From Anaerolineales bacterium (GTDB taxonomy: Bacteria; Chloroflexota; Anaerolineae; Anaerolineales; Anaerolineaceae), in NCBI GenBank assembly GCA_020060485.1, contig JAGVAB010000027.1, positions 1 through 16,305 on the forward strand: 16,305 nt of DNA, read 5' to 3'. This document shows positions 1 to 6,672 of this stretch, one piece after another (positions within the stretch are counted from its first letter, which is position 1; each line of letters starts with the position of its first letter). The notes below the pieces were generated by a model that saw only the letters and a list, made by a program, of their open reading frames with translations, was not told the DNA's origin and searched no databases. The translations under genes and the position numbers were made by a program.

Positions 1-32
1 CCAATATATATGCTTTTTGCCAACAAATTTGG

Positions 33-90
33 AAAGGAGGAGCGGGCTTCCTCTGCCGCCTGATGGGCAGTCCCCGCCCGCATTTTCTTT
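33..90 (+). promoter_or_regulatory. Strong Shine-Dalgarno separated from the start codon by a GC-rich hairpin
   Basis: A near-perfect ribosome-binding sequence (AAAGGAGG, 33-40) is followed by a hairpin whose outer stem pairs GCGGGC (42-47) with GCCCGC (76-81) and whose inner stem pairs CTGCC (53-57) with GGCAG (66-70). The U-rich stretch ATTTTCTTT (82-90) then runs straight into the ATG at 91. There is no other ribosome-binding sequence next to that ATG, and the reading frame upstream meets a stop at 61-63. If the hairpin folds, the Shine-Dalgarno lies about 10 unpaired bases from the ATG. The hairpin plus U-rich tract also has the form of an intrinsic terminator or attenuator. The sequence alone does not choose between these readings. 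Confidence 0.45.
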
Positions 91-891
91 ATGGATTTTG
101 AAAAATTAAAGGCAGTGCGCTGTTTTTTACTGGATATGGATGGAACCATTTACCTGGGGAATCAGTTACTGCCAGGGGCTTTGGCGTTTCTGGAAATGTT
201 GGAGCAACGCGGGATCGGGTATTACTTTCTGACCAATAATTCTTCGCGTTCCAGTATTGAGTATGCCGAAAAATTGACGCGTCTGGGGATTGCTGCCGGC
301 CAGGATAGGATTTTCACCTCGGGCGAAGCCACGGCGATCTACTTGAAAAAACAGAAGCCGGGTGCCAGGCTGTTTGTGGTTGGCACGCCGCCGCTGGAAA
401 ACGAAATGCATTCCCAAGGTTTTGTGCTGGTGGATTCCGCTCCCGATTTTGTGGTGCTGGGATTTGATACTACCCTGACTTATCAAAAGCTGTGGAATTT
501 GTGTGATTTTGTGCGCGCCGGGGTACCCTATGTTGCTACTCATCCGGATTTCAATTGCCCAACGGAAGCCGGGTATATGCCCGATATTGGCGCCATGATC
601 GCCTTTGTGGAAGCTTCCACCGGCCGCCGGCCGGATCAGATTATCGGCAAACCCCACCTGCCTATTGTCGAAGCGATGCTTGCCAAGACTGGTCTTGCTG
701 TTAATCAATTGGGCATGGTCGGCGACCGGCTGTATACCGACATCGCCCTGGGCAAGGCGGGTTTGACCACTGTCCTGGTTTTGTCTGGTGAGACGAACCT
801 TGAAGATCTGCAAGGCTCGGAGTTCACCCCCGATTATGTAATACGCGACCTGGCAGCGCTGCTGGAGGTCTTCCAGCAGATGCCGCTTTAA
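91..891 (+). CDS. HAD-superfamily (subfamily IIA, NagD-like) sugar/aryl phosphatase
   Basis: Predicted cytoplasmic Mg-dependent phosphohydrolase of 266 residues, the usual length for the NagD / p-nitrophenylphosphatase group. Motif I is DMDGT at residues 15-19 (nucleophile D15, acid/base D17). Motif II is LTNNSS near 47-52, the motif III lysine is K187 in IGKPH, and motif IV is GDRLYTDI at 211-218. The stretch HPDFNCPTEAGYMPD (151-165) lies in the C2-type cap typical of subfamily IIA. The start is fixed by the family's short lead before motif I and by the upstream in-frame stop. Substrate cannot be read from sequence: relatives act on nucleotides, phosphoglycolate, sugar phosphates or p-nitrophenyl phosphate. 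The gene is convergent with the TauE gene, with about 20 bases between their ends. Confidence 0.88.
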   Translation: MDFEKLKAVRCFLLDMDGTIYLGNQLLPGALAFLEMLEQRGIGYYFLTNNSSRSSIEYAEKLTRLGIAAGQDRIFTSGEATAIYLKKQKPGARLFVVGTPPLENEMHSQGFVLVDSAPDFVVLGFDTTLTYQKLWNLCDFVRAGVPYVATHPDFNCPTEAGYMPDIGAMIAFVEASTGRRPDQIIGKPHLPIVEAMLAKTGLAVNQLGMVGDRLYTDIALGKAGLTTVLVLSGETNLEDLQGSEFTPDYVIRDLAALLEVFQQMPL

Positions 892-913
892 ATGCCGCCC
901 GGGCGTTTGCGGT

Positions 914-1675
914 TTAGAGAATGCCAAACACCTGGAGCAGGGTGCGCACGTTGAGCAGAATGATCAGACAGCCAACCAGAATCATCATTGGTTTCATCGG
1001 GATGCGTTTGGTGAAGTAGGCTCCCAGGGGGGCGGCGAAAACTCCGCCCACCAGCAGGCCGGCGATGATCGACCAGTGCACCAGACCAATGGTCAAAAAA
1101 AAGGTGATCGATTCGGCAAAAGTTACAAAGAACTCCGTCAGGTTCACTGAACCGATACTCTTGCGCGGGGCGGTGCCTTGCGAGATGAGGGTGGTGGTGA
1201 CGATTGGTCCCCAACCCCCGCCACCGGCTGCATCACAGAAGCCACCTGCCAGTCCGAGGATGCCCATAGGCAGAGCCTTGAAGCTTTCCGGGTCGCGTTC
1301 CTGGATCTTCCGGAAAGCGCGCACCAGAATGCGCACGCCCATTAGCAGCAAGTAGACTGCTACAATGGGTTTGAGCAGATGGCTGTCCACGTTGGAGATG
1401 ATGTACGCACCCAGAACACCGCCCAGCACTCCCGGAATGGCCAGTTTTTTGACTAGGCTCATGTCTACGTTGCCCAGCTTAAGATGAGAAACCCCGGAAA
1501 CCAGGGTGGTAAAAACCTCGGCAGTGTGTACGCTGGCGCTGGCTGCGGCTGGCGCAACACCCAGGGTCAACAGCAGGGCATTGGAGCTGACCCCATACGC
1601 CATCCCCAGGCTGCCGTCAATGATCTGGGCCATGAAGCCAACCAAAACGAAAAGCAAGAAATGATTCAAGTCCAT
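914..1675 (-). CDS. TauE/SafE-family membrane permease (probable sulfite/organosulfonate exporter)
   Basis: A 253-residue very hydrophobic protein with about eight predicted membrane segments, beginning near residues 6-25 and ending near 230-250. It shows the family's two-repeat layout: the first half carries the IIDGSLGMAYG region (18-28) and the second half the glycine-rich GGFCDAAGGGGWGPI region. TauE/SafE (DUF81) proteins are proposed to move sulfite, sulfoacetate, sulfolactate or related anions across the cytoplasmic membrane. A Shine-Dalgarno-like AGGAG lies about a dozen bases upstream of the ATG. The gene follows an Rrf2-type regulator on the same strand after about 80 bases, so the two are probably co-transcribed. 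That pairing favours a sulfur-compound role, but the substrate is inferred. Confidence 0.85.
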   Translation of the reverse strand: MDLNHFLLFVLVGFMAQIIDGSLGMAYGVSSNALLLTLGVAPAAASASVHTAEVFTTLVSGVSHLKLGNVDMSLVKKLAIPGVLGGVLGAYIISNVDSHLLKPIVAVYLLLMGVRILVRAFRKIQERDPESFKALPMGILGLAGGFCDAAGGGGWGPIVTTTLISQGTAPRKSIGSVNLTEFFVTFAESITFFLTIGLVHWSIIAGLLVGGVFAAPLGAYFTKRIPMKPMMILVGCLIILLNVRTLLQVFGIL

Positions 1676-1756
1676 TATGAACTGGTCTCCTGTTGGGTGA
1701 AAAGGTGATGCCCAATGGGGGCAAACGATGATTGGAAGATTTTCTGTGGCAGCTCT

Positions 1757-2212
1757 TTATTCTTTGAAAGGCGGTGAGGCGGCCTCCGCTTGCTCTTTCC
1801 GGTCAAGTACATCTTGCAGGGTGGTGTGGTCGATTATGGCAGCAATGGCGTTACGCACATCCAGCATCACCAGCCGCAGGCCGCAGGTTTTTTCATCCGG
1901 GCAGTTGCACGGCTCGTAGGCAGTCTGGCTGACGCAGCGGATGGGGGCCAGTGGGCCGTCCAGAACGCGGGTGATCTGCCCCAGGGTGATCTCGGCTGGC
2001 GGCCGGGCCAGGTAATAGCCGCCGCTGATCCCGACCTTACTTTGCAGCAGGCCGACATTCTTCAGGCTGAGCAGGATCTGTTCAAGATATTTGAGCGGGA
2101 TTTGTTCAGCTTGCGAAATATCCCGGATCGGTACCATGCGGGCGGCATGGTAAGCGTCTGCCAGATGGAGCATGGCTTTCAGGCCGTATTCACCGCGTTT
2201 GGAAAGTTTCAT
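1757..2212 (-). CDS. Rrf2-family transcriptional regulator with a four-cysteine cluster
   Basis: A 151-residue protein starting MKLSKRGEYGLKAMLHLA, the classic Rrf2 N-terminus. A winged helix-turn-helix follows (about residues 27-60: IRDISQAEQIPLKYLEQIL), then the wing LQSKVGISGGYYLARP. The C-terminal effector region has four cysteines (C93, C102, C104, C110) in CVSQTAYEPCNCPDEKTC. Rrf2 proteins such as IscR, NsrR and RsrR bind Fe-S clusters through three cysteines here, whereas CymR is cluster-free and senses cysteine status. This protein could bind a cluster or be a thiol sensor; the sequence does not decide. It sits upstream of the TauE-type permease on the same strand and most likely controls it and itself. 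A weak ribosome-binding site (TAGGAT) lies about six bases before the ATG. Confidence 0.88.
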   Translation of the reverse strand: MKLSKRGEYGLKAMLHLADAYHAARMVPIRDISQAEQIPLKYLEQILLSLKNVGLLQSKVGISGGYYLARPPAEITLGQITRVLDGPLAPIRCVSQTAYEPCNCPDEKTCGLRLVMLDVRNAIAAIIDHTTLQDVLDRKEQAEAASPPFKE

Positions 2213-2219
2213 GGTTGAT

Positions 2220-2270
2220 CCTATTGTCTACTATTATGATAGGAAATTAGGTCATGTATCCAGTATACAT
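2220..2270. promoter_or_regulatory. Candidate operator region upstream of the Rrf2 regulator
   Basis: Between the divergent Rrf2 and cobS starts lie two A/T-rich dyads. One is CCTAT (2220-2224) with ATAGG (2239-2243), a 24-bp element with an imperfect interior. The other is ATGTAT (2254-2259) with ATACAT (2265-2270) around a 5-bp spacer. Rrf2 proteins usually bind A/T-rich dyads of about 25 bp at or near their own promoter, so autoregulation is plausible. Neither dyad closely matches the published IscR or CymR consensus. The rest of this roughly 150-bp gap holds only the cobS promoter; no B12-box (cobalamin riboswitch) was found. Confidence 0.35.
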
Positions 2271-2330
2271 ATTTTACATGTGCTTGTCAATCGGCGCGAC
2301 AAGCCATTCTCGCCAGAGACCATAATATGT

Positions 2331-2359
2331 TTGTTCTGTGCGACAACCACAGTTATAAT
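2331..2359 (+). promoter_or_regulatory. sigma70-type promoter for cobS, placed for a leaderless transcript
   Basis: TTGTTC (2331-2336) and a perfect TATAAT (2354-2359) are separated by 17 bases, the optimal spacing. Transcription would begin about seven bases after the -10, which is at or within a base or two of the cobS ATG at 2366. No Shine-Dalgarno could then be included in the mRNA. This is a sequence prediction only. Confidence 0.55.
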
Positions 2360-2365
2360 GGTGGC

Positions 2366-3103
2366 ATGAAAACATTACGATTGGCGCTCAGTTTCTTGAC
2401 CATTATTCCCGTGCCGGCCGAGGATCAGGTGGAATTGCACGATCTGGGCCGGTCAGCGGGCTGGTATCCGTTGGTGGGTTTTCTGCTCGGCATTGTCGTA
2501 GCTGCCTTTAAATGGGGGGCTGAGGCTTTCTTTTCTCCTTGGATTGCTGCGGTGCTGGCCGCCGGACTGTGGGTTTTGCTCACCGGCGGTCTGCATCTGG
2601 ATGGCCTGGCGGATTGTTGTGACGGCATGCTGGCTGCGGCCAGTCCTGAGCGGCGGCTGGAGATCATGAAAGACTCCCGTTTGGGTACCTTTGGCGGGGT
2701 GGGCTTGATCCTGCACCTGCTGTTGAAGGTGGCTCTGTTGTCAGCGCTGTCTGGTGGTTTGTTGCTGGCTGTTCCCTTGGCGGCGGCAGTCGGGCGCTGG
2801 TTGGTGCTGTTGGCGGCGCACCAGCCGCAGGCCCGGCCTGGCGGGCTGGGGGCGGCCTTTGCAGCCGGCCTTCACTGGCGGGTTGACGCGGGTGCGGCCA
2901 TTCTGCCCCTTGGTTTGATCCTGGCTTTGGGCTTGCGCGGCATGCTGGCTGCTTTGGCGGCGCTTCTGGTTGCTTTTGCAGTGCTTGGGCTGGCTCGCCG
3001 CCGTTTGGGAGGGGTGACCGGAGACGTGATGGGCATGGTCATTGAACTGGCAGAGTTGGCCGTGCTTTTGGGATTTGTGGCTGCCTGGCCTCCGGTAGTG
3101 TAA
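2366..3103 (+). CDS. cobS: Adenosylcobinamide-GDP ribazoletransferase (cobalamin synthase)
   Basis: Integral membrane enzyme that joins adenosylcobinamide-GDP to alpha-ribazole (or its 5'-phosphate), the final assembly of the nucleotide loop of cobalamin. The 245-residue protein has the family length and multiple hydrophobic helices. The diagnostic acidic motif HLDGLADCCDG is at residues 77-87, followed by KDSRLGTFG at 101-109. The start MKTLRLALSFLTIIPVP matches the usual CobS N-terminus. A start 39 bases upstream is open but would add 13 residues unlike the family. The promoter just upstream points to initiation on a very short leader. The stop overlaps the next gene by one base (TAATG), suggesting translational coupling, and cobU lies one gene further on. 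Confidence 0.93.
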   Translation: MKTLRLALSFLTIIPVPAEDQVELHDLGRSAGWYPLVGFLLGIVVAAFKWGAEAFFSPWIAAVLAAGLWVLLTGGLHLDGLADCCDGMLAAASPERRLEIMKDSRLGTFGGVGLILHLLLKVALLSALSGGLLLAVPLAAAVGRWLVLLAAHQPQARPGGLGAAFAAGLHWRVDAGAAILPLGLILALGLRGMLAALAALLVAFAVLGLARRRLGGVTGDVMGMVIELAELAVLLGFVAAWPPVV

Positions 3104-3849
3104 TGGGATCAATGAAGAAGAAGGCTGGCCGTTTCAAGCGGTCTGAGTGGATTGTGCGCGGCGTTTACGCACTGGCAGGCCTGTTGATGGGCTGGCTGAT
3201 GGGCAGGCGCTGGCTGCGCCAGTTGCGTTTCCCGCAGCTGCGGGCGGTGCAGCAAGGCCTGCAGGAAAAGCACGGGGAAGTGGAAGCTGCTTTTCTGGCC
3301 GGCAGAGTGCAACAGCGCTATGAAGAGTTGTATATCCACCGGCCGCTGTTCCGCAACCCACGGGTGCAGGTGCATATCAACCGGAATGTTTTGCCGGCAT
3401 TGGCATTGTATCAGGTGCTTGTTGAGCAATGCGGCGACCGTCAGCGTGCATTACTGGAAGTCCAGAAATTATTGCTGCAGGTGCTGATGAGTAAAGGCCG
3501 GTTGGTGATGCGCCTCTTACACCATGTGCCCGATCCTTTTGCAGTTCTGCGCAGGGCGGTGCGTTTGGTCAACAAGGCAGCTTTTCCTGCCCCTGCCTGG
3601 GACATGACCTATCTTGTCGATGATGGTCAGGTGATCGCTTTTGAGATTCATGATTGCCTGTATGTGAATGTGCTGGCTGCCTACGGTGTGCCGGAACTGG
3701 CGCAAATCTTCTGCCAGGTGGATGATGCCCTGGCGGCCAATTTCCCGGCCGGGATCAGCTGGGAACGGGAGTCCACCCTGGCTCGCGGCGGCCAGTGTTG
3801 TGACTTCCGCTATGCGCGAGCGCCGCAGATGGCGGGGAGTGAGGAGTGA
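3103..3849 (+). CDS. ATC-hydrolase-like (PF14196-type) protein of unknown function, between cobS and cobU
   Basis: A 248-residue protein whose C-terminal half resembles the L-2-amino-thiazoline-4-carboxylic acid hydrolase family. The segment HDCLYVNVLAAYGVPELA (183-200) is followed by a QVDDAL stretch and the end motif TLARGGQCCDFRY (225-237). Many members of that family have no known reaction, so the named hydrolase activity should not be assumed. The N-terminus is basic and then hydrophobic (about 18-35, VRGVYALAGLLMGWLMG), which could anchor it to the membrane, as CobS is. Two starts are possible: ATG at 3103, overlapping the cobS stop, or ATG at 3112, which has a GGGA a few bases ahead. 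Location in a tight trio with cobS and cobU suggests a corrinoid-linked role, but this is context only. Confidence 0.62.
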   Translation: MGSMKKKAGRFKRSEWIVRGVYALAGLLMGWLMGRRWLRQLRFPQLRAVQQGLQEKHGEVEAAFLAGRVQQRYEELYIHRPLFRNPRVQVHINRNVLPALALYQVLVEQCGDRQRALLEVQKLLLQVLMSKGRLVMRLLHHVPDPFAVLRRAVRLVNKAAFPAPAWDMTYLVDDGQVIAFEIHDCLYVNVLAAYGVPELAQIFCQVDDALAANFPAGISWERESTLARGGQCCDFRYARAPQMAGSEE

Positions 3850-3852
3850 AAC

Positions 3853-4395
3853 ATGCCTGGTAAGATGGTATTGATCCTGGGTGGGGCCAGGAGCGGGAAA
3901 TCCACTTATGCCCAAAACCTGGCGGCCCAGACCGGCGGGCGGGTGTTGTATGTTGCCACGGCTGAAGCAGGTGACGCCGAGATGCAGGAACGCATCGCTG
4001 CTCACCGGGCGGAGCGCCCGCCAGATTGGCAAACCCTGGAAGCGCCGCGCCAGGTGGGCCAGGTTTTGCTGCCGTTAGCGGCGCAGGTGGATGTGGTTTT
4101 GCTGGATTGTGTGACCCTGCTTGCCAGCAATGTGTTGATCTCATTTCCAGAATCGGCCAGCCTGGCAGAAATTCAGCACACCATGGATGCTGAAATTGAC
4201 GCGCTCCTGGAGGCTTATCAACGCAGTCAGGCGCTGTGGGTTGTGGTTTCCAACGAAGTAGGATTGGGTTTGGTGCCGCCGTATGCTTTGGGGCGGACTT
4301 ATCGCGACGTGCTGGGGCGCGTCAACCAGCGCCTGGCACAGGTAGCGGATGAGGTGCTTTTCCTGGTGGCCGGGCTGCCCATGCGGGTCAAATAA
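3853..4395 (+). CDS. cobU: Bifunctional adenosylcobinamide kinase / adenosylcobinamide-phosphate guanylyltransferase
   Basis: Cytoplasmic enzyme that phosphorylates adenosylcobinamide and transfers GMP to it, making the adenosylcobinamide-GDP used by CobS. The 180-residue length is that of the CobU/CobP family. Visible marks are the P-loop GGARSGKS (10-17), ATAEAGDAEM after the second strand, and HRAERPPDW, in which H51 corresponds to the guanylylated histidine. SNEVGLGLVP, RTYRDVLGRVNQ (148-159) and the terminal AGLP follow. A good ribosome-binding site (GAGGAG) precedes the ATG. It starts three bases after the upstream gene, so the cobS trio is one operon. The other loop enzymes (CobT, CobC/CobZ, CobD) are not in the window. 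Confidence 0.94.
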   Translation: MPGKMVLILGGARSGKSTYAQNLAAQTGGRVLYVATAEAGDAEMQERIAAHRAERPPDWQTLEAPRQVGQVLLPLAAQVDVVLLDCVTLLASNVLISFPESASLAEIQHTMDAEIDALLEAYQRSQALWVVVSNEVGLGLVPPYALGRTYRDVLGRVNQRLAQVADEVLFLVAGLPMRVK

Positions 4396-4432
4396 GGGCG
4401 TTGATTGTTTGGGGGATTTACAAAAACAGGTT

Positions 4433-5515
4433 TTATTCGCACATGATGATGATCATGTTGGTGTTTTGAACAGTGGCCGGGCCGTAAATGGTTTCCATAC
4501 TGCCGGTATTATCGCCGAGCACCATCACTTGCCCAATCATACCCGCAGGTACGGTGACGGTCAGCGGGGTCAGTGATACCGAGTACCAGCTTGGTGGGTC
4601 AGGGATCAGGGTCCAGCCCGCGGCCTTGCCGCCAAATAACCTGGCTGCCTGATCGGCACTCACCGGGCAGGTCGAGCGTTGGCTGCTGGCAGGCCCCTGC
4701 ACCACCTGGGGAGTGGGAAAGGTAGGCGCTTCGCCGGCCAAAATGGGCGCCAGTTGCTGGATGCTGTCTGGCAGGAAGGGAATATTCAAACCGGTTTGGG
4801 GTTTTGTTTCGGATTGACCGATGGCTGGCTGGCTGTCATCCAACTCCATGATGGGATCCAGCGAAGACGTCAGGTTGCGGACGATGACTACCACCATGAT
4901 GCCGCACAGACACAGAAAAGCAAGGATGCCACCGACAATCATCAGGGTACGGTTCTTGCCAGAATTCTTTTTCTCGACCTCCTCAAAGGCAGCGTTCAAA
5001 ATATCTTCAATTTCTTCAATTGAGAGATCATCTTCTGTTTCCATCAGGATGGTGCGCACCGTGGTACGTGAATTGCCCAGTTCGTGCAGTTCCCTGGCTT
5101 TGGCGATCAGGTGGGTATGTTTGCTGGTGGTCTGCTCTGGCAGCACGGCTGGCTCGGCGGGATTGGATTGGCTGACTTCAGGCGTTGCAGGCGGGGCATC
5201 AGGTATCTGTGGCGAGACAATGGCAGATGCCTGGCTGTTGGGCTTCCAGGGATGCTGTTTGGTAAAAGCGCGGATGGTTTTTGCCGGCAGCCATTTTTCT
5301 GCCAGGGCCTGTTGATAACCGGGCGGGGTCTGTGTCAGGAAGAGATGCAGTCCGGCGTTTTCAACGCGAAAAGCGGTGCCGCAGCGCGGGCAATTCATCT
5401 CGTCGGGCGCATCTTTTTGATGCATGACCCACAAGGGAATCATACCGCAGATCGGGCAGTGCGATTTCTCGGCCCAGGTGTCGGGCAGCGTGGGGCGGGG
5501 TGAAAAATTATTCAT
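4433..5515 (-). CDS. Zinc-ribbon, single-span membrane protein of unknown function
   Basis: I do not recognise this 360-residue protein as a named family. From the ATG at 5515 it holds a two-knuckle zinc ribbon (CPICG with C20/C23, CPRCG with C42/C45) and a proline- and serine-rich linker (about 91-130). A charged helical segment follows (132-183, including an acidic TEDDLSIEEIEDIL stretch), then one strong membrane span (about 191-213) preceded by KKNSGKNR. The remaining C-terminal region is about 145 residues and has a strand-rich look near its end. The positive-inside rule places the ribbon in the cytoplasm and the C-terminus outside. A TTG start at 5581 would add 22 residues; the ATG is preferred because promoter elements sit just ahead of it. 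It is convergent with cobU. A transmembrane sensor or scaffold is possible but unsupported. Confidence 0.7.
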   Translation of the reverse strand: MNNFSPRPTLPDTWAEKSHCPICGMIPLWVMHQKDAPDEMNCPRCGTAFRVENAGLHLFLTQTPPGYQQALAEKWLPAKTIRAFTKQHPWKPNSQASAIVSPQIPDAPPATPEVSQSNPAEPAVLPEQTTSKHTHLIAKARELHELGNSRTTVRTILMETEDDLSIEEIEDILNAAFEEVEKKNSGKNRTLMIVGGILAFLCLCGIMVVVIVRNLTSSLDPIMELDDSQPAIGQSETKPQTGLNIPFLPDSIQQLAPILAGEAPTFPTPQVVQGPASSQRSTCPVSADQAARLFGGKAAGWTLIPDPPSWYSVSLTPLTVTVPAGMIGQVMVLGDNTGSMETIYGPATVQNTNMIIIMCE

Positions 5516-5524
5516 TGAATATCT

Positions 5525-5553
5525 ATTGTTGCAAGAAGTGTCCCAACTGTCAA
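5525..5553 (-). promoter_or_regulatory. sigma70-type promoter for the zinc-ribbon gene, with almost no leader
   Basis: Read on the minus strand, a perfect TTGACA (5553-5548) is followed after 17 bases by AACAAT (5530-5525, four of six consensus bases). Nine bases separate the -10 from the ATG at 5515, so the predicted mRNA has a leader of only one to three bases. No Shine-Dalgarno sequence is visible before that ATG, which agrees with leaderless or near-leaderless translation. Confidence 0.5.
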
Positions 5554-5616
5554 GCGTTTTGCCATATGAATTTTTCCTCAATGATCTTCAGGCGCGCGCT
5601 GGATATTCATAGCCAC

Positions 5617-5643
5617 AAAAGCTGCCAGAATTCGGCAGCTTTT
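5617..5643 (-). terminator. Intrinsic terminator after the GH4/kinase genes
   Basis: A perfect 10-bp inverted repeat, AAAAGCTGCC (5617-5626) and GGCAGCTTTT (5634-5643), encloses a 7-base loop. On the minus strand it lies about 35 bases after the kinase stop and ends in TTTT, so it should end the regulator/GH4/kinase transcript before the zinc-ribbon gene's own promoter. The symmetric A and T tails mean it could also act on the plus strand. Confidence 0.8.
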
Positions 5644-5676
5644 GCACTAAATGAGGAGAAATGATGAAGTTAAGGA

Positions 5677-6672
5677 TCACACCGCTGAATGGGTGTGGGT
5701 CAATGGGCTGTCTTTCATGGCAGACAGCACTCTGCTCCGCATCTCATTGCTGGATATACCGGCAGCCTCAAAGCCAAGCAGAACTGCTCCGGCAACCGGG
5801 GGCACATGCAGCCGTTTGAAAATGGCCTGCGGGGCCTGGCCCAGCACGGTTTCCTGCATGGGCTGAATCAAGGCTTTGTCAGCTTTGAAAAGACTGCCCA
5901 GCATGACGACCTCGAAGGGCTGGTCTGCCAAATGCAGTTGGCGGGCCACGCCCATCACCAGATCTCCCAGGCTTTGCCCGGCCCACAGCACAATTTCCCT
6001 GGCCACGGCATCCCCTTCTTCAGCCAGCCGGAAGATTTCGGGGGCCAATCCAGGGTCAACCTGGTATTTTTCCAGGATGATGCCTTCCAGCAGATCAGCC
6101 ACATTGCGGACTTTCATTTTTTCAAGAAACAGGCTGGTGATTCGTGTTTCAGGACCGCACTGTGTCCATTGCCAGCCAATATGCTGTAAGGCGCGTTGCA
6201 CAATTTCGCTGGCCCCGGCTCCTTCACCCCATTGCATGCCATAGCCAAGGACTCGGCCTTCGTTGCCGGATTGGTCACGACCGCGCGCATTACAGCCTGT
6301 ACCAGAGACCACGGCAATACCCCACCCCTGGCTGGTGCCAGCCAGCAGCCCCAGAACAGCATCATTCACCAGCAGGAAGGGACACCTCAGAGTTAATTCC
6401 TGGATGGCATGTGCAAACTTTGCCTTTTGAGAAGGCCAGTCATATCCGGCAATGCCAAACCCGGTGCCAATGATCTCATCGATCGATATGTTGCTGCTGT
6501 CGATCGCTTGCTGGATGATCTCGTGCAGGACAGAGGTGAATCCTTCGATGCCCACCTCATCTGCGTTGCCTTGTCCTCCCACCCCGATGCCAACCAACTG
6601 ACCCTCCACGGTGAACAGGCTGGCGTGACTTTTGGTTCCCCCAATATCGACTCCGAGGATGTATTGGCTCAT
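5677..6672 (-). CDS. BadF/BadG/BcrA/BcrD-type ATPase, probable N-acetylglucosamine-kinase-like sugar kinase
   Basis: A 331-residue protein of the ASKHA fold (COG2971 type), predicted to phosphorylate a sugar with ATP in the cytoplasm. The phosphate-1 motif is GVDIGGTKSH (7-16). The connect-1 region VNDAVLGLLAG (102-112) carries a likely catalytic aspartate, D104. The phosphate-2 motif is VVSGTGCNARG (121-131), and GMQWGEGAGASE follows. The length fits the GlcNAc-kinase-like branch rather than the iron-sulfur reductase activators, and no cluster-binding CXC-type motif was noticed. The start at MSQYILGVD overlaps the GH4 stop as ATGA, a mark of translational coupling. The substrate is probably linked to the GH4 enzyme: either the intact glycoside or a released sugar. 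Confidence 0.82.
   Translation of the reverse strand: MSQYILGVDIGGTKSHASLFTVEGQLVGIGVGGQGNADEVGIEGFTSVLHEIIQQAIDSSNISIDEIIGTGFGIAGYDWPSQKAKFAHAIQELTLRCPFLLVNDAVLGLLAGTSQGWGIAVVSGTGCNARGRDQSGNEGRVLGYGMQWGEGAGASEIVQRALQHIGWQWTQCGPETRITSLFLEKMKVRNVADLLEGIILEKYQVDPGLAPEIFRLAEEGDAVAREIVLWAGQSLGDLVMGVARQLHLADQPFEVVMLGSLFKADKALIQPMQETVLGQAPQAIFKRLHVPPVAGAVLLGFEAAGISSNEMRSRVLSAMKDSPLTHTHSAV

Noticed and set aside
896..905. CGCCCGGGCG palindrome between the HAD and TauE genes as a bidirectional terminator
   Set aside because: The dyad has no loop space and no adjoining T-run on either strand, so it cannot be supported as a terminator.
166..927. Long open frame on the minus strand, 253 codons
   Set aside because: It lies wholly antisense to the HAD phosphatase, which has all four catalytic motifs; the antisense translation has no recognisable domain.
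1693..1715. TTGGG/CCCAA inverted repeat between the Rrf2 and TauE genes
   Set aside because: Only five base pairs with a 13-base loop and no T-run; this is expected by chance in sequence of this composition.
2213..2365. Cobalamin riboswitch upstream of cobS
   Set aside because: The gap is too short for the full aptamer, and no B12-box sequence or supporting helices are visible; a simple promoter explains the space.
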